The notes beneath the pieces are model-generated. The model saw nothing but the letters and a program-made list of their open reading frames with translations. It was not told the DNA's origin and made no database searches. DNA of 64,000 nt from Verrucomicrobiales bacterium (lineage in GTDB: Bacteria > Verrucomicrobiota > Verrucomicrobiia > Verrucomicrobiales > DEV007), in contig JARGPJ010000002.1 in the NCBI GenBank assembly GCA_029212615.1, forward strand, positions 593,501 to 657,500. The letters are read 5' to 3'. Position numbers and translations under genes: made by a program. How positions within the stretch are numbered: position 1 is the stretch's first letter; every line of letters begins with the position of its first letter. Shown here in pieces: positions 37,283 to 46,666 of this stretch.

Positions 37283-37404
37283 AAAACCGGGGGACGGCTC
37301 GGCCCGCTCCTTTCATTGCCGGTTCGCCTTTCGCCTCATCGGCATCACACCTGATTATTGTAGATCACTCTGGAGACCGGGCTTTTGACTACCGGGAGCT
37401 TAAC

Positions 37405-38310
37405 TTAGCGTCGGGAAATAATAGTTCCGGCCTCGCCATTCAGAATCTTCAAGGCGTCTACCACCGATCCGATACCCGCTCCTCGTCCACCTGAATTCAC
37501 AAAACCACATCCGGCCTCGATCTTCGGGCGGATCGTTCCTTCCTCAAATTGACTGGTATCTATGTTAGTCGCCTCAATTTTTGAAATCAATCGAGCTTCA
37601 TCCGTTCCCCAGTCGAAGTATACGCCATCGACATCCGTGAGCATGAGGAGGAAATCAAAATCCAAATGAGAGGCCAGGACACCGGCAGTCCGGTCCTTAT
37701 TCACGACGGCTTCGACACCGTGAAAAAGGCCATTCTCCTTCACCACAGGAACCCCCCCGCCACCGGCGCAAATCACGAGGTAGCCCGATTCAAAAAGCAT
37801 GCGAATTGCATCAATTTCCAACACTTCTACCGGCATTGGAGCCGCCACGACCCGCCGAAAACTGTCCCCGTCTCTTTTGAAGACCCATCCCATCTCCCGC
37901 ACCAACCGCTCTGAGCCCGCCTCCACATAGCCGGGACCAACGAATTCCGTAGGTGACTGAAAGGCCGGGTCCGAAGCATCCACGAGGGTCTCCGTAATCA
38001 AGTTCACCACTTTCCGTTCAGGCATCTGATTTTCAATCTCTCTCCCAAGCATGTATCCAAGCATGCCCTCACTCTGTGCACCAATGACATCCAGCGGATA
38101 GGGGCAAACCGTCTCACTGCAGGCCGCCGCCTGGAGGGCAATGAGTCCGACTTGAGGACCGTTCCCGTGCGTCAAAATCACCTCATGCAGAGCAGCGACC
38201 TCGCGGACGGCACGACTTGCCTTCCGGATGTTAGTCCTCTGAATTTCTGTCTCAAGCGGTTCATTCCGTTTCAAGAGAGCATTTCCTCCTAATGCAATAA
38301 CTACCTTCAT
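37405..38310 (-). CDS. arcC: Carbamate kinase
   Basis: Converts carbamoyl phosphate and ADP to ATP, CO2 and ammonia, or the reverse; cytosolic dimer. 301 residues with all family marks: VIALGGNALL at the start, ILTHGNGPQVGLIALQ (substrate site), ICAGGGGVPVV, VNKDRTAGVLASHL, LTDVDGVYFDWG and a C-terminal GIGSVVDALKILNGEAGTII. No arginine deiminase or ornithine transcarbamoylase gene is adjacent, so the source of carbamoyl phosphate is unclear; in stress islands arcC is often a lone member. Fragments of a second copy lie at 35903. Confidence 0.95.
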   Translation of the reverse strand: MKVVIALGGNALLKRNEPLETEIQRTNIRKASRAVREVAALHEVILTHGNGPQVGLIALQAAACSETVCPYPLDVIGAQSEGMLGYMLGREIENQMPERKVVNLITETLVDASDPAFQSPTEFVGPGYVEAGSERLVREMGWVFKRDGDSFRRVVAAPMPVEVLEIDAIRMLFESGYLVICAGGGGVPVVKENGLFHGVEAVVNKDRTAGVLASHLDFDFLLMLTDVDGVYFDWGTDEARLISKIEATNIDTSQFEEGTIRPKIEAGCGFVNSGGRGAGIGSVVDALKILNGEAGTIISRR

Positions 38311-38560
38311 TCTTTACCTTTCCGATCTTAGGAAAGCTCGACCTGAAAAACGGAAAAATCCGCGCTTCCCTTGGCGGGAAGTGAGCCACGATTGCCCGAA
38401 CCTACCGCATTGAGGCGACTCCAGTGCGACAACAAGATAGGCTCTGATCGAGCCAACCTGAGCAAAGCCCTCACGCAGTTTCCCTGGTACCTTTGAGAAA
38501 GTAGATTCAGCCCCCGACACCTCATTGCTCTACCCCCAATCTTCAAACACCCCTTCCCCC

Positions 38561-39031
38561 ATGAAGCCTACCCTTCGACGCTCTCTTTACCTTCTTTCGG
38601 CTCTTTTAATCGTGACGGGGCTGCTTGTGTTTCAATCAGGAGCCAGTGCAGACGATCTCCCGACCTGGCCGACCAAGGTCCCCGCCGGGAGAATCGATTT
38701 TAGAAAAAGTGTCCGCCCCCTTTTGATCATCAACTGCCTCGAATGTCACAATAGCGAAGATGCGAAGGACAATGGCAATCTCAGTCTTGAAACCAGGAAG
38801 CTCGCGCTAACGACCGGAGACCGCGCCCCGGTCATCGTTCCCGGCAGACCGGACGAAAGCCTTCTCATCAGTGTTCTCAAACTGGAAGGAATCCATCAGG
38901 AAGCGATGCCTCCCACGCCTGACAAAATCTGGGGAGTCCGCATGGAAATCCTGCGGCGCTGGATCACAGAAGGTGCCAATTGGCCCGAGAGCATCCGCCT
39001 TGTTCATCCCCGCGAAATCACAGAATGGTGA
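38561..39031 (+). CDS. Small secreted planctomycete-type cytochrome c (PSCyt1)
   Basis: 156 residues from ATG 38561; signal peptide or anchor MKPTLRRSLYLLSALLIVTGLLVF. Heme motif CLECH in INCLECHNSEDAKDNGN, followed by a PGRPDESLLISVL region and the distal EAMPPTPDKIWGV. Only the cytochrome domain is present, without DUF1549/1553 or DUF1585-type partners. The following 39049-39246 stretch could be the wreck of such a partner. Carries electrons in the periplasm by inference. Confidence 0.85.
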   Translation: MKPTLRRSLYLLSALLIVTGLLVFQSGASADDLPTWPTKVPAGRIDFRKSVRPLLIINCLECHNSEDAKDNGNLSLETRKLALTTGDRAPVIVPGRPDESLLISVLKLEGIHQEAMPPTPDKIWGVRMEILRRWITEGANWPESIRLVHPREITEW

Positions 39032-39048
39032 TCCCCCTCTCCGCAAAC

Positions 39049-39246
39049 CTTATCCTGACAGCGAGTGCGACACTGAAGGTCGCCACCATGGCCCCGTGGC
39101 TACCCGGTATCATAGAGAAGGCTCAGGGGATTCCAGAGGAAGAAGAAGTCGATGCTCGCGAAACTCCTTTACTCTGCCTCGCCATTTACATGCCCAATTT
39201 GTTTGAACCATCTCCAGCATCTCGGCAGTTGATGGGTGGAGTCTAA
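39049..39246 (+). pseudogene. Possible DUF1552-type remnant
   Basis: A frame encodes ASATLKVATMAPWLPGIIEKAQ and, further on, TPLLCLAIYMPNLFEPSP. This layout (hydrophobic lead, then a [R/L]LxxxYxPN block) recalls DUF1552 proteins, which often follow a PSCyt1 gene. No start, no length, so it is at best a fragment. Between 39247 and 39990 another frame looks coding-like (ELRRARENKKP, stop, then INLTNPEFPLRLAEGKAMSPIISHVPGTDPEGSDG) but I cannot identify it; no intact gene is seen there. Confidence 0.3.
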
Positions 39247-39997
39247 TTCGGAGAACGTGAAGGTGATCTGAATGTGGATTTTAACAAGGAGTTGCGAAGG
39301 GCCCGGGAAAACAAAAAGCCCTAAGGGATATCTGATGCGGAGATTGTCTTGACGATCAATCTCACCAATCCGGAGTTCCCCCTGCGGCTTGCCGAAGGCA
39401 AGGCAATGTCTCCCATCATCTCGCACGTCCCCGGTACAGATCCGGAGGGCTCTGATGGAACAGAAGCTATTAAGCCGCTTCGCATTAGAAATTTGAAATG
39501 CTCCCGGCCATGCCCGGTATTGGACTTCAAAATGTTCAGGAAAGGAAATTCTGAATTTGTTATGGCACCGGGCTTTGAGCCGGCGCCCCCGCTCAAAAAT
39601 GATGGAGAAAGCGAAGAGAGAAATCCGTTTTCGATTTTGAGGTTCTTGCCAAAGAGTTTTCCGCTGTTCCACTCTTCCCGGTTTTTTGTTTTCCAAGTGG
39701 CGGGAGCGCCTTCGGCATGGAGGTGGAGCGCGATGAATGCAGCGATGCTGAGGATGATTGGCGACAGAAACTTTCGTGTAAATGCATGGTTTTGCGAGGT
39801 GCGAATGAGGCGTTCGTGGCGGCGGCTTTAGATGAGGGTTTGAAATTGGAAGCCGGTGAGGCGGTGGCGCGAGTTGTTCGGGAAATTTCTACAACACAGC
39901 CACCTATAAAAAACCTTCAAAGAAAAATCGTTAGTTTCACCCGGTTTGATACATTTAACGGTGAAATTTCTTTGATGGAAAATTCAACAACAAAGAA

Positions 39998-40373
39998 ATG
40001 AACTCACATTTTTTCACCCCATTGACTCTTTGCCTCGTGGTCATTGCCGCATCAATGTGTGACCTTGAATTTGGTCAACAACGGGTCACAGACTGCAACC
40101 TATACCAAAGACAATGCGCAGTTTCACTGGGGCGTTTCCCCCGAAAATCGATGGGCGCTCTATCACAGCAAAAAGGATCCCGCCTGCGAGAATGACCTCG
40201 CCGCAACCAACCCGGAAATTGTCAAAGAACTCTCTGAAGCCTACGAAAAATGGTGGGTCGATATCTACCCGGAAATGATCGCCGCCGATGGCGATGACGG
40301 TGAACCGATTCTGCATGGCGGCCCTGGTAAACGTAAGAAGCAACAAATCATACAAACAGAGGAAAGAAATTTT
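39998..40373 (+). pseudogene. Internally deleted sulfatase remnant
   Basis: Starts with a signal-peptide-like MNSHFFTPLTLCLVVIAAS. Then, in another frame, it carries DNAQFHWGVSPENRWALYHSKKDPACENDLAATNP and EKWWVDIYPEMI, which is the C-terminal block of type I sulfatases (WALYDxKxDPxExxDLA). The entire catalytic centre is missing. Only 3 bases or fewer separate it from the Shine-Dalgarno region of the intact sulfatase, and the C-terminal frame runs in phase into that gene, so an automatic caller would fuse them wrongly. Confidence 0.7.
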
Positions 40374-42203
40374 ATGAAACTAAAAATTATCGCACTGGCG
40401 ATCAGTCTACTGACAGCTTCGAGTTTCGCGTTCGCAGCGGAAACGAAGCCCAATATCCTCATCTTCTACGTCGATGATCTCGGCTGGCAGGGGTCTCAGT
40501 TGAATGATGTCGATAAACCCTGCGCCTACGAAACGCCGAATGTCGTCAAACTGGCGCAGCAGGGCATGAACTTCACCCAGGGATATTCCTCTGCGCCGAC
40601 CTGTGCCCCGTCGCGGGCCGGAATCATCACAGGGCAGCATCCGGGAAAACTCCGCTACACCCATGTCCTGTTTGACAGAATTATCGAAGGCAAACCAACA
40701 GACGAGTTTGTGGATCCGTATCTCGGCTCTCATCTCCAGCTGGATGCGTTGACTTTGGCAACGGCCCTTTCAGCGAATGGCTACCATACCGGTCATGTCG
40801 GCAAATGGCACCTGGGACTGAGTTCGTCACTGTTCGGTTTCGACTTCAGCCACGAAGAACGCGGAGTGCATCGCAAGACCGCTGATCGAACCAAAGATTT
40901 TGCGACCGCCGATGACCCGAAGTATCCGCTGAGCAAAGAGAAGTACCCGCCGTTCAGCGACAAGAAACCGGACGGTATCTCTTACCCTTATGATGACGTC
41001 ACCGAGACCGCGATCCAGTTTATGGGGCAAAGCGACGACAAGCCGTTCTTTCTCTACCTGGCCCATTGGATGGTGCACTGGCCGGCGATGACCCGCAATG
41101 GAGAGCTGCTCGAATACTATTGCGACAAGCTGGGACAACCGTTTCCACCGAAGCCGGGAGAAATGTCCACTCCAGGCCAGAACAATCCCTATTTCGCGTC
41201 CATGGTGAGCACGGTTGACTGGAGTCTGGGTCGAATCGTAGACCATCTCGAAAAGACCGACGATCCACGTAACAAGGGAAAGAAGCTGATCGAAACCACC
41301 TATATCATTTTCACGTCTGACAATGGAGGCGCAACGAACCATGGCAAGGAAGTCCTGTCCGACAACACTCCGCTGAAATACGGAAAGACCCATGCCGAAG
41401 AGGGAGGCGTTCGCGTCCCGATGGTGATTACCGGACCCGGGATTCCTAAAGGATCGCAGTTTGATGGTCCGGTCAATCAACTCGACTACTTTCCGACGAT
41501 CCTGAATTTGACTCAGTCGACGATTGCGGCGGAAGCCGAGAATGAACTGAGCGGTCTCGACATCACGCCAGTGCTTTTGAACGGCGCTGAGAAGATAGTG
41601 GACGCACAAGGTGAAGAACGGGAAAATCTGTTCTGGCATTACCCACACGGCGGGACATCAATGAGATCATCCCTTCGTGAAGGCGATTTCAAACTATACA
41701 AAAACTACCACTCACACGACTACAGTTTGTATCGTCTATACAAGGACGGGCAACGGCATGACCTCGAAGAAATGAAAGATCTGGCGGCTGATCCAGAACA
41801 CACTCCGCTTATCAAGACGCTTTCAAAAAAGCTCGAACAGCATCTCGTAGAGAATCAAGTCGAAGGGCCCTATCTCAATCCTGAGTACACAAATAAAACA
41901 AAGCCAGCCGCGAAGATCCAAACCGTGAAATACGAGGCAGAGAATGGCGAGTCCAGAGTGAGGCTGACGAGCACGAGTCCCGCCATCAGAACCGCCTATG
42001 TTATCTACCGCGACAAACCGGGTGCCGATAAAAAGAAGAAAGGTGATTTCGACGTTCGTATCGGCGTGAAAATGCCAGCCACGATTGCCGCTTCCGGGAA
42101 AATTGCCAAGGCCAGGATACCGGAAGGAATCGAGGCTTGGTGCTTCCTGCTGATTGACGAAAACAACTATCAGACTTTCAGCGATATTCAGATCTCGAAG
42201 TAG
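40374..42203 (+). CDS. Secreted type I (formylglycine) sulfatase
   Basis: 609 residues. The start at 40374 is supported by GAGGAAAG upstream and the signal peptide MKLKIIALAISLLTASSFAFA; the longer frame to 40044 is the remnant above. NILIFYVDDLGWQG begins the metal-binding core, and Cys77 in TCAPSRAGIITG is the residue turned into formylglycine (CxPSR). HVGKWHLG, FLYLAHWMVHWP and FTSDNGGATNHGKE complete the active site. The last 80 residues form an extra beta domain beyond the usual sulfatase end. Removes sulfate esters, probably from algal or host polysaccharide; substrate unknown. Confidence 0.94.
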   Translation: MKLKIIALAISLLTASSFAFAAETKPNILIFYVDDLGWQGSQLNDVDKPCAYETPNVVKLAQQGMNFTQGYSSAPTCAPSRAGIITGQHPGKLRYTHVLFDRIIEGKPTDEFVDPYLGSHLQLDALTLATALSANGYHTGHVGKWHLGLSSSLFGFDFSHEERGVHRKTADRTKDFATADDPKYPLSKEKYPPFSDKKPDGISYPYDDVTETAIQFMGQSDDKPFFLYLAHWMVHWPAMTRNGELLEYYCDKLGQPFPPKPGEMSTPGQNNPYFASMVSTVDWSLGRIVDHLEKTDDPRNKGKKLIETTYIIFTSDNGGATNHGKEVLSDNTPLKYGKTHAEEGGVRVPMVITGPGIPKGSQFDGPVNQLDYFPTILNLTQSTIAAEAENELSGLDITPVLLNGAEKIVDAQGEERENLFWHYPHGGTSMRSSLREGDFKLYKNYHSHDYSLYRLYKDGQRHDLEEMKDLAADPEHTPLIKTLSKKLEQHLVENQVEGPYLNPEYTNKTKPAAKIQTVKYEAENGESRVRLTSTSPAIRTAYVIYRDKPGADKKKKGDFDVRIGVKMPATIAASGKIAKARIPEGIEAWCFLLIDENNYQTFSDIQISK

Positions 42204-42272
42204 TCGGACCCTGTAGAACGCAAGCACCAATCAACCACCTAACCGAAACATAACCCCGGCAGGACTTCATTT

Positions 42273-42521
42273 TTGATGTATCCCACTTTCCGGATCAGGT
42301 CACCGCCACTGTTCATGATTCAGGGCGATAGCGACACCACAATCCCAGTCAAACACGCTTACTACATGGAAAAGAAAGCGAAGGAACTGGATGCGCCCGT
42401 GCAAATTCTTATCATCAAAAACTCCGACCATAACTGGCGAAAGGGCGATGCTGAAATCAACCCGACACGGAACGAAATTGTCGCGGCGAGTGCCCGGTTT
42501 TTTATTGATCAACTTAAGTGA
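42273..42521 (+). pseudogene. C-terminal fragment of an alpha/beta hydrolase
   Basis: The frame reads [33 protein letters not shown] then [10 protein letters not shown], i.e. the catalytic Asp loop and catalytic His of an esterase/prolyl-oligopeptidase-type hydrolase. No nucleophile elbow (GxSxG) or N-terminal half is present; upstream is only 70 bases to the sulfatase stop. The ATG at 42273 is probably incidental. A remnant of a carbohydrate esterase is likely. Confidence 0.7.
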
Positions 42522-42665
42522 GTTGAAGGAGCCGGGTGTTATCTATTCAAACCATGAAAATATACGAGCGGTGGCGTTAGCGTTCGGGCTGTTAGTCTCG
42601 TCGACGGAAGCTCAACAGGGCAACGAATAGCCGGGTCTACACCCCATCCAGCCTGCCGGACCAAG

Positions 42666-42705
42666 GGCTAAGCAAGTTCAGGGTTGAATAAACAATTTCC
42701 TATCA
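42666..42705 (+). repeat. 40-bp direct repeat, left copy
   Basis: GGCTAAGCAAGTTCAGGG.. to ..CTATCA; 38 of 40 bases match the copy at 47425-47464 in the same orientation. Weaker similarity (the sequence CCGGAC and around) extends about 15 bases to the left. It lies directly before the E2 remnant. Together the two copies bracket 4.7 kb holding the CHAT gene. May be a recombination or insertion footprint. Confidence 0.75.
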
Positions 42706-42712
42706 TAGAACA

Positions 42713-43190
42713 GTCAAAACCGACAAAACCATGATGGAGGTGACGACGCCCTGTAGTGGCAGAATTACCGAAATCACTGCTGAAATCGGAACCAGCTATG
42801 CCGCCGGATCCCATCTCGCATTCATCGAGGCGACCGAGGAAGATGCGAACAAGGCAAACCTCCAACACCAGCGAAGAGCAGGAAGAAGCCGCGCCTGAGG
42901 CCGACGCCAATCTCCACTTCCCGATTGCTGAAAAAGACATGATCGATCCGCACGCGGTTCAGCCGACGGTCCGCGACGGACTTCCCGTTCCGATTCGGCC
43001 GACCGTTTGTCTCAGCCCCCGCATGCGCCACCGCATGGAGGAACTGGGCCGCAACTCAGCGGACCATGCAGGCCTACCCGATGCGAATTGCGGTCGCTGA
43101 CTCGATGCGCCGCAGCTGGACCCGCCCTCTCGCCACTGCGACCCTAGCCGTCATTCTCGACGAGGTCTTCAAGCTTCGAAAATCGCCCGA
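42713..43190 (+). pseudogene. Decayed dihydrolipoamide acyltransferase (E2) gene
   Basis: Three frames together rebuild an E2 enzyme. From 42713: VKTDKTMMEVTTPCSGRI then GTSYAAGSHLAFIE, a lipoyl domain with its lysine in TDK. Next, in a shifted frame: LSPRMRHRMEELGRNSADHAGL, the peripheral-subunit-binding domain. Finally near 43070: MRIAVADSMRRSWTRPLATATLAVILDEVF, the start of the acyltransferase core. At least two frameshifts and loss of most of the core make it a pseudogene. It lies in the small gap between the direct repeat and the CHAT gene stop. Confidence 0.75.
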
Positions 43191-43213
43191 TGCCAAGCCC
43201 TTCCGAACTTTGC

Positions 43214-46200
43214 CTACTTTCGGATCTCGTCGGCCACAAACGGCCCGACAAGGTAGACTGCCTCGCCAATCGATTTCGTCACTGCGTACGCCCGCAGAAG
43301 CTGAGCTTGCGTCGTTGCAAGCGCTTCGCCTGGTGGCTTGCCCTCCGACATTTCACGATAGAACTGAGCCATTACCTCGCCGGTTCCTTCATCGCTGATA
43401 TTCCAGAGCGTTGTCACCAGGTTCCTCGCTCCGGCCTGACGCATTGAACGTTTCATCCCGAAGACCCCCTCTCCTTCGACGATATCACCGAGGCCGGTCT
43501 GGCAGGCGCTAAGAACGACGAGAAGGGTTCTGTTCAGATCGAGATTAGCAAGTTCCGCCGCGAGCATGACGCCATCACCTCTAGGATCAGGGACATTGCC
43601 GTTGCTCCATTCCCTCAAGGTCTGATCTGCTCCGGTGAGTGCAATGAAGCTTCGCGCCATCGGATCAGTCAGAGAAACAAACGGGTTTCCTCCCGCCTCT
43701 CCCTCAAACGCCTGCGGCAAAAAGACGCCATGGGTACCCAGATGAAGGATCGTTGGCGCCACGGCCCAACTAAAGGTGTTTTCTGTGATTGCCTCGCCTT
43801 CGAAGCGCTCCACTTTTGCTCCCAATTCCCCGAGAATCGGTTCGATCATATTGATCTCAGTGACCGTTCCGGGTAAATCACCGAGTCCTTGACGAAGCAG
43901 ATTCAGCGATCGTGAAGGATTAGCTGCTTGCTGACCCAGGCTCACGAGGAGAGCACCATCATTCAACGACTTCTCAGAGCCATGAATTCGGGTATCACTG
44001 GCTCCAATCGGAGTTCCGCTAAATGCCGGATTCGCCAGCAGCAAAGCGGTCATTTTTTCCGCATCTAACGCGTTGGTTCTCTCCGCCAATAAATCGCGTC
44101 CAGACCCTACATAAGAGAGTTCGAATTTCTCTGAAACGAATTGACCGTTCACATCCACGAGCGCGGCGAAAGGCACCACGTGCAGCAAGCCGTCGGGCGA
44201 AAGGTAAAGACGCGTGATTGAATCCAACTCGGACGCGACGGGTTTCCAAATAGCAGCATGAGCGGTCCTGGCTGCCAATTCGATTTCATCGAATAGTTGC
44301 TTCCGACTGCCTGCGGTCGGCTGGACATCAGACATTCGCTCTTCCGATAGAGCAAACTGGAGCGGTTTCAACGCTGCCTCAACTTCCTCCTCGGTTCCGA
44401 GCGACAAGTATTGAGGAGCACCATTTGCACGGACGATGATCGCTACATATCTTTTCTCGACTCGATCGAGCCCGACGATATGACCGTATAGGCAGAATTC
44501 GATGAGTGCCTCATCAGGCTCGAGCTTCCTCTGCACCTTCTTATAGTCGACCTCCGAAAGCCTAATTCCCGATTCCGTCGCTACCGGGGATTTTTTAAAA
44601 AGAGCGTCTTCAAAATGACCGATCTGAGTCTCCAACACTGAAAGATCATTCAGGCTAATTCCCCTCGCTGTTTGTTGCAGGTAACGTTCTTTAAGCCTTC
44701 TGAGCTTTTCGAACGCCGGTGCTAGCGAAGAGTCGTTTCCGATTTCGGCCATCCGAACACGATCCCTCGCCAAACTGTCGAGAACCACGCCTTTAAACTG
44801 CAATACAGCGTCCGCTGAGATTTCAGGATCCCCCAGAGTGAGCGGGACATCAAAAGGGCGTAATTTTTTGGCCGCCGAAACACGCTTTGTTTCCGGGTAG
44901 ACATCAATGATACGCTGCATGAAGTCCCGATCACTTTGCAACCGGTTTGCAGTCGCAACAGCGAGGACTTCACGATTGTTGGCTAGTAGTGCCGCAGTGA
45001 ATATATTCTCACGGAGTTTCGCAGGCCAGCTCGGCTCGAGATTTCGCGGGGCGACCCCCAGTTGAATCACTACCTCAAGCAGAAATTGAACGGGGTCTTC
45101 GATTCCAAGATAAATCTGCGCCAGATAATCGAGGTGATCATAAATCTCGCCTTCGAACTCGAAGTCATACTGTGGATTCTCTTTGTACGTTTTCACTGCT
45201 TCGAGGTATGACTGGCCCGCGCGCTTTTCATCTCCGAGGAAAGCCCAGGCCATGCCCGCATTAGCCGCAGAAACCTTTCCCGAAGCGATGAGCCGATCCA
45301 GTCTCGCCCTTGCCTCTTCCATGGTGCCATTCCTCTTGTTGAATTCAGCCCAAGCAGGAATCATTCGGTCTAAAGCCAGAGGGCCACTAATCGCGTGACC
45401 AAGACCTATTTCGAAAACCTCTACCGCCCTCTCATTCTCCTCTAATCCATCCAGAAATCTGGCGGCCTCCACAAAAGCGGCCTCTTCCTTTCCTTGATAT
45501 GACTCTGTTACAAGAAGCTCGAGCCCGCCCACCGGCTCTACCTGTTTCGCAAACGCATGATAATGATCACCTGCTTCGCGATACTCCCCTCTCGTCGCGA
45601 GATAGCGCGCCTGCTCAAGATGAAAAGTCGCAGCAAAGCCTTGCTTCTTCGCCAGATCCCAGTGCTTAATTGCCTCATTTAAATTGCCGGTTCGTTGCCA
45701 TGCCGTCGCCACTTTCTCTTGCAGCTTGGCCGGAACGATATCAGAACTTCGTTTCTCGAGGGAGAAGTTGAAAGCGTCGAGCGCCAGTTCCCACATGTTC
45801 AGATCAGCGAGGACGTCACCAAAAGTCTCGGCAGCAAAACGATCCGACTTTGCGACTTTCTCCGGCAGCTTACCAAGCCTGGCAAAATCACCCACTTTCA
45901 GGTAGTCCATGATCATCCCTCTGAGGACTGGAGGGTTGTTAAAGTCAATTCGTCCGGCGTCAATAATCCGCTCGTGCTCTCGCAGCGCTTTTTCCTCTTC
46001 ACCCACCTCCATGAAGAGCCCTGCGAGGTAAAGCGCTCCTTCCTCATCATTCTCGACAAGGCGGTCAAGCAAGACAATTGCGCTATCGAAGTCCCCCTGC
46101 CGAATCAGGAGCTTACTCTTCAGAATCTGTAATTCATTGAGAGACTCCGGTGAGACTTTTGAAAGGCTGCTGAAAACGTCTTCGACGATCGCAAGATTTC

Positions 46201-46666
46201 CGGCGGCCCGCTCCAGCGTTCCCATGTTGATAAAATCAGCCGCACTTTCGAGAAGCTCCAGTGCCATTTCTTCCTCAGTCGGTTCCTGCTGTTGTGGCGG
46301 AGTGTACTTCGGAGTGTTTGCGGCAATGCGATCGGCCTCTTCCTGACTCACCCGATTGGCCATCGGCGCCGGAGCAGGAGTCGGCTTCATCCAATTGGGC
46401 GAATGTCCCTCTTGAGAACGTTTCAGACTCCAATCCGACATGAAATATCGGATACCACCCACTTCAACGTAGGCCTGCACTGCAGCCTCAGTGGGTCCCT
46501 CGACCCGCTTGATGAAATTCCCATCCTTATCGACAATGTCATAGCCATTTTCGAAGGTCAGCAATTCAGGCGCTGCCAGCGTGATCACCTCCTGGGCATG
46601 ACCAGCTACCGTAGACAGCGATACACCGATCAGCATCGCAAACCAAAGGCTTCTTGTTGTATTCAT
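43214..46666 (-). CDS. Secreted TPR-CHAT peptidase-like protein
   Basis: 1150 residues with a signal peptide (MNTTRSLWFAMLIGVSLSTVAGHAQ) and a Gln/Pro linker near 120. From about 130 to 700 it has degenerate TPR-like helical repeats (EEKALREHERIIDAG, GNLNEAIKHWDLAKKQG). The C-terminal CHAT domain (about 840-1150) has its catalytic His near 977 in HLGTHGVF and Cys near 1053 in VVLSACQTGLGD, followed by GARNLVTTLWNISDEGTGEVMAQFY. CHAT is a caspase-like fold; cytosolic members act in stress and defence. Export makes this one unusual. Diverges from the VWA gene by 848 bases. Confidence 0.9.
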   Translation of the reverse strand: MNTTRSLWFAMLIGVSLSTVAGHAQEVITLAAPELLTFENGYDIVDKDGNFIKRVEGPTEAAVQAYVEVGGIRYFMSDWSLKRSQEGHSPNWMKPTPAPAPMANRVSQEEADRIAANTPKYTPPQQQEPTEEEMALELLESAADFINMGTLERAAGNLAIVEDVFSSLSKVSPESLNELQILKSKLLIRQGDFDSAIVLLDRLVENDEEGALYLAGLFMEVGEEEKALREHERIIDAGRIDFNNPPVLRGMIMDYLKVGDFARLGKLPEKVAKSDRFAAETFGDVLADLNMWELALDAFNFSLEKRSSDIVPAKLQEKVATAWQRTGNLNEAIKHWDLAKKQGFAATFHLEQARYLATRGEYREAGDHYHAFAKQVEPVGGLELLVTESYQGKEEAAFVEAARFLDGLEENERAVEVFEIGLGHAISGPLALDRMIPAWAEFNKRNGTMEEARARLDRLIASGKVSAANAGMAWAFLGDEKRAGQSYLEAVKTYKENPQYDFEFEGEIYDHLDYLAQIYLGIEDPVQFLLEVVIQLGVAPRNLEPSWPAKLRENIFTAALLANNREVLAVATANRLQSDRDFMQRIIDVYPETKRVSAAKKLRPFDVPLTLGDPEISADAVLQFKGVVLDSLARDRVRMAEIGNDSSLAPAFEKLRRLKERYLQQTARGISLNDLSVLETQIGHFEDALFKKSPVATESGIRLSEVDYKKVQRKLEPDEALIEFCLYGHIVGLDRVEKRYVAIIVRANGAPQYLSLGTEEEVEAALKPLQFALSEERMSDVQPTAGSRKQLFDEIELAARTAHAAIWKPVASELDSITRLYLSPDGLLHVVPFAALVDVNGQFVSEKFELSYVGSGRDLLAERTNALDAEKMTALLLANPAFSGTPIGASDTRIHGSEKSLNDGALLVSLGQQAANPSRSLNLLRQGLGDLPGTVTEINMIEPILGELGAKVERFEGEAITENTFSWAVAPTILHLGTHGVFLPQAFEGEAGGNPFVSLTDPMARSFIALTGADQTLREWSNGNVPDPRGDGVMLAAELANLDLNRTLLVVLSACQTGLGDIVEGEGVFGMKRSMRQAGARNLVTTLWNISDEGTGEVMAQFYREMSEGKPPGEALATTQAQLLRAYAVTKSIGEAVYLVGPFVADEIRK

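Noticed and set aside
40044..40373. Longer N-terminus for the sulfatase at 40374
   Set aside because: It encodes the C-terminal end of another sulfatase, and a ribosome site plus signal peptide mark the later start.
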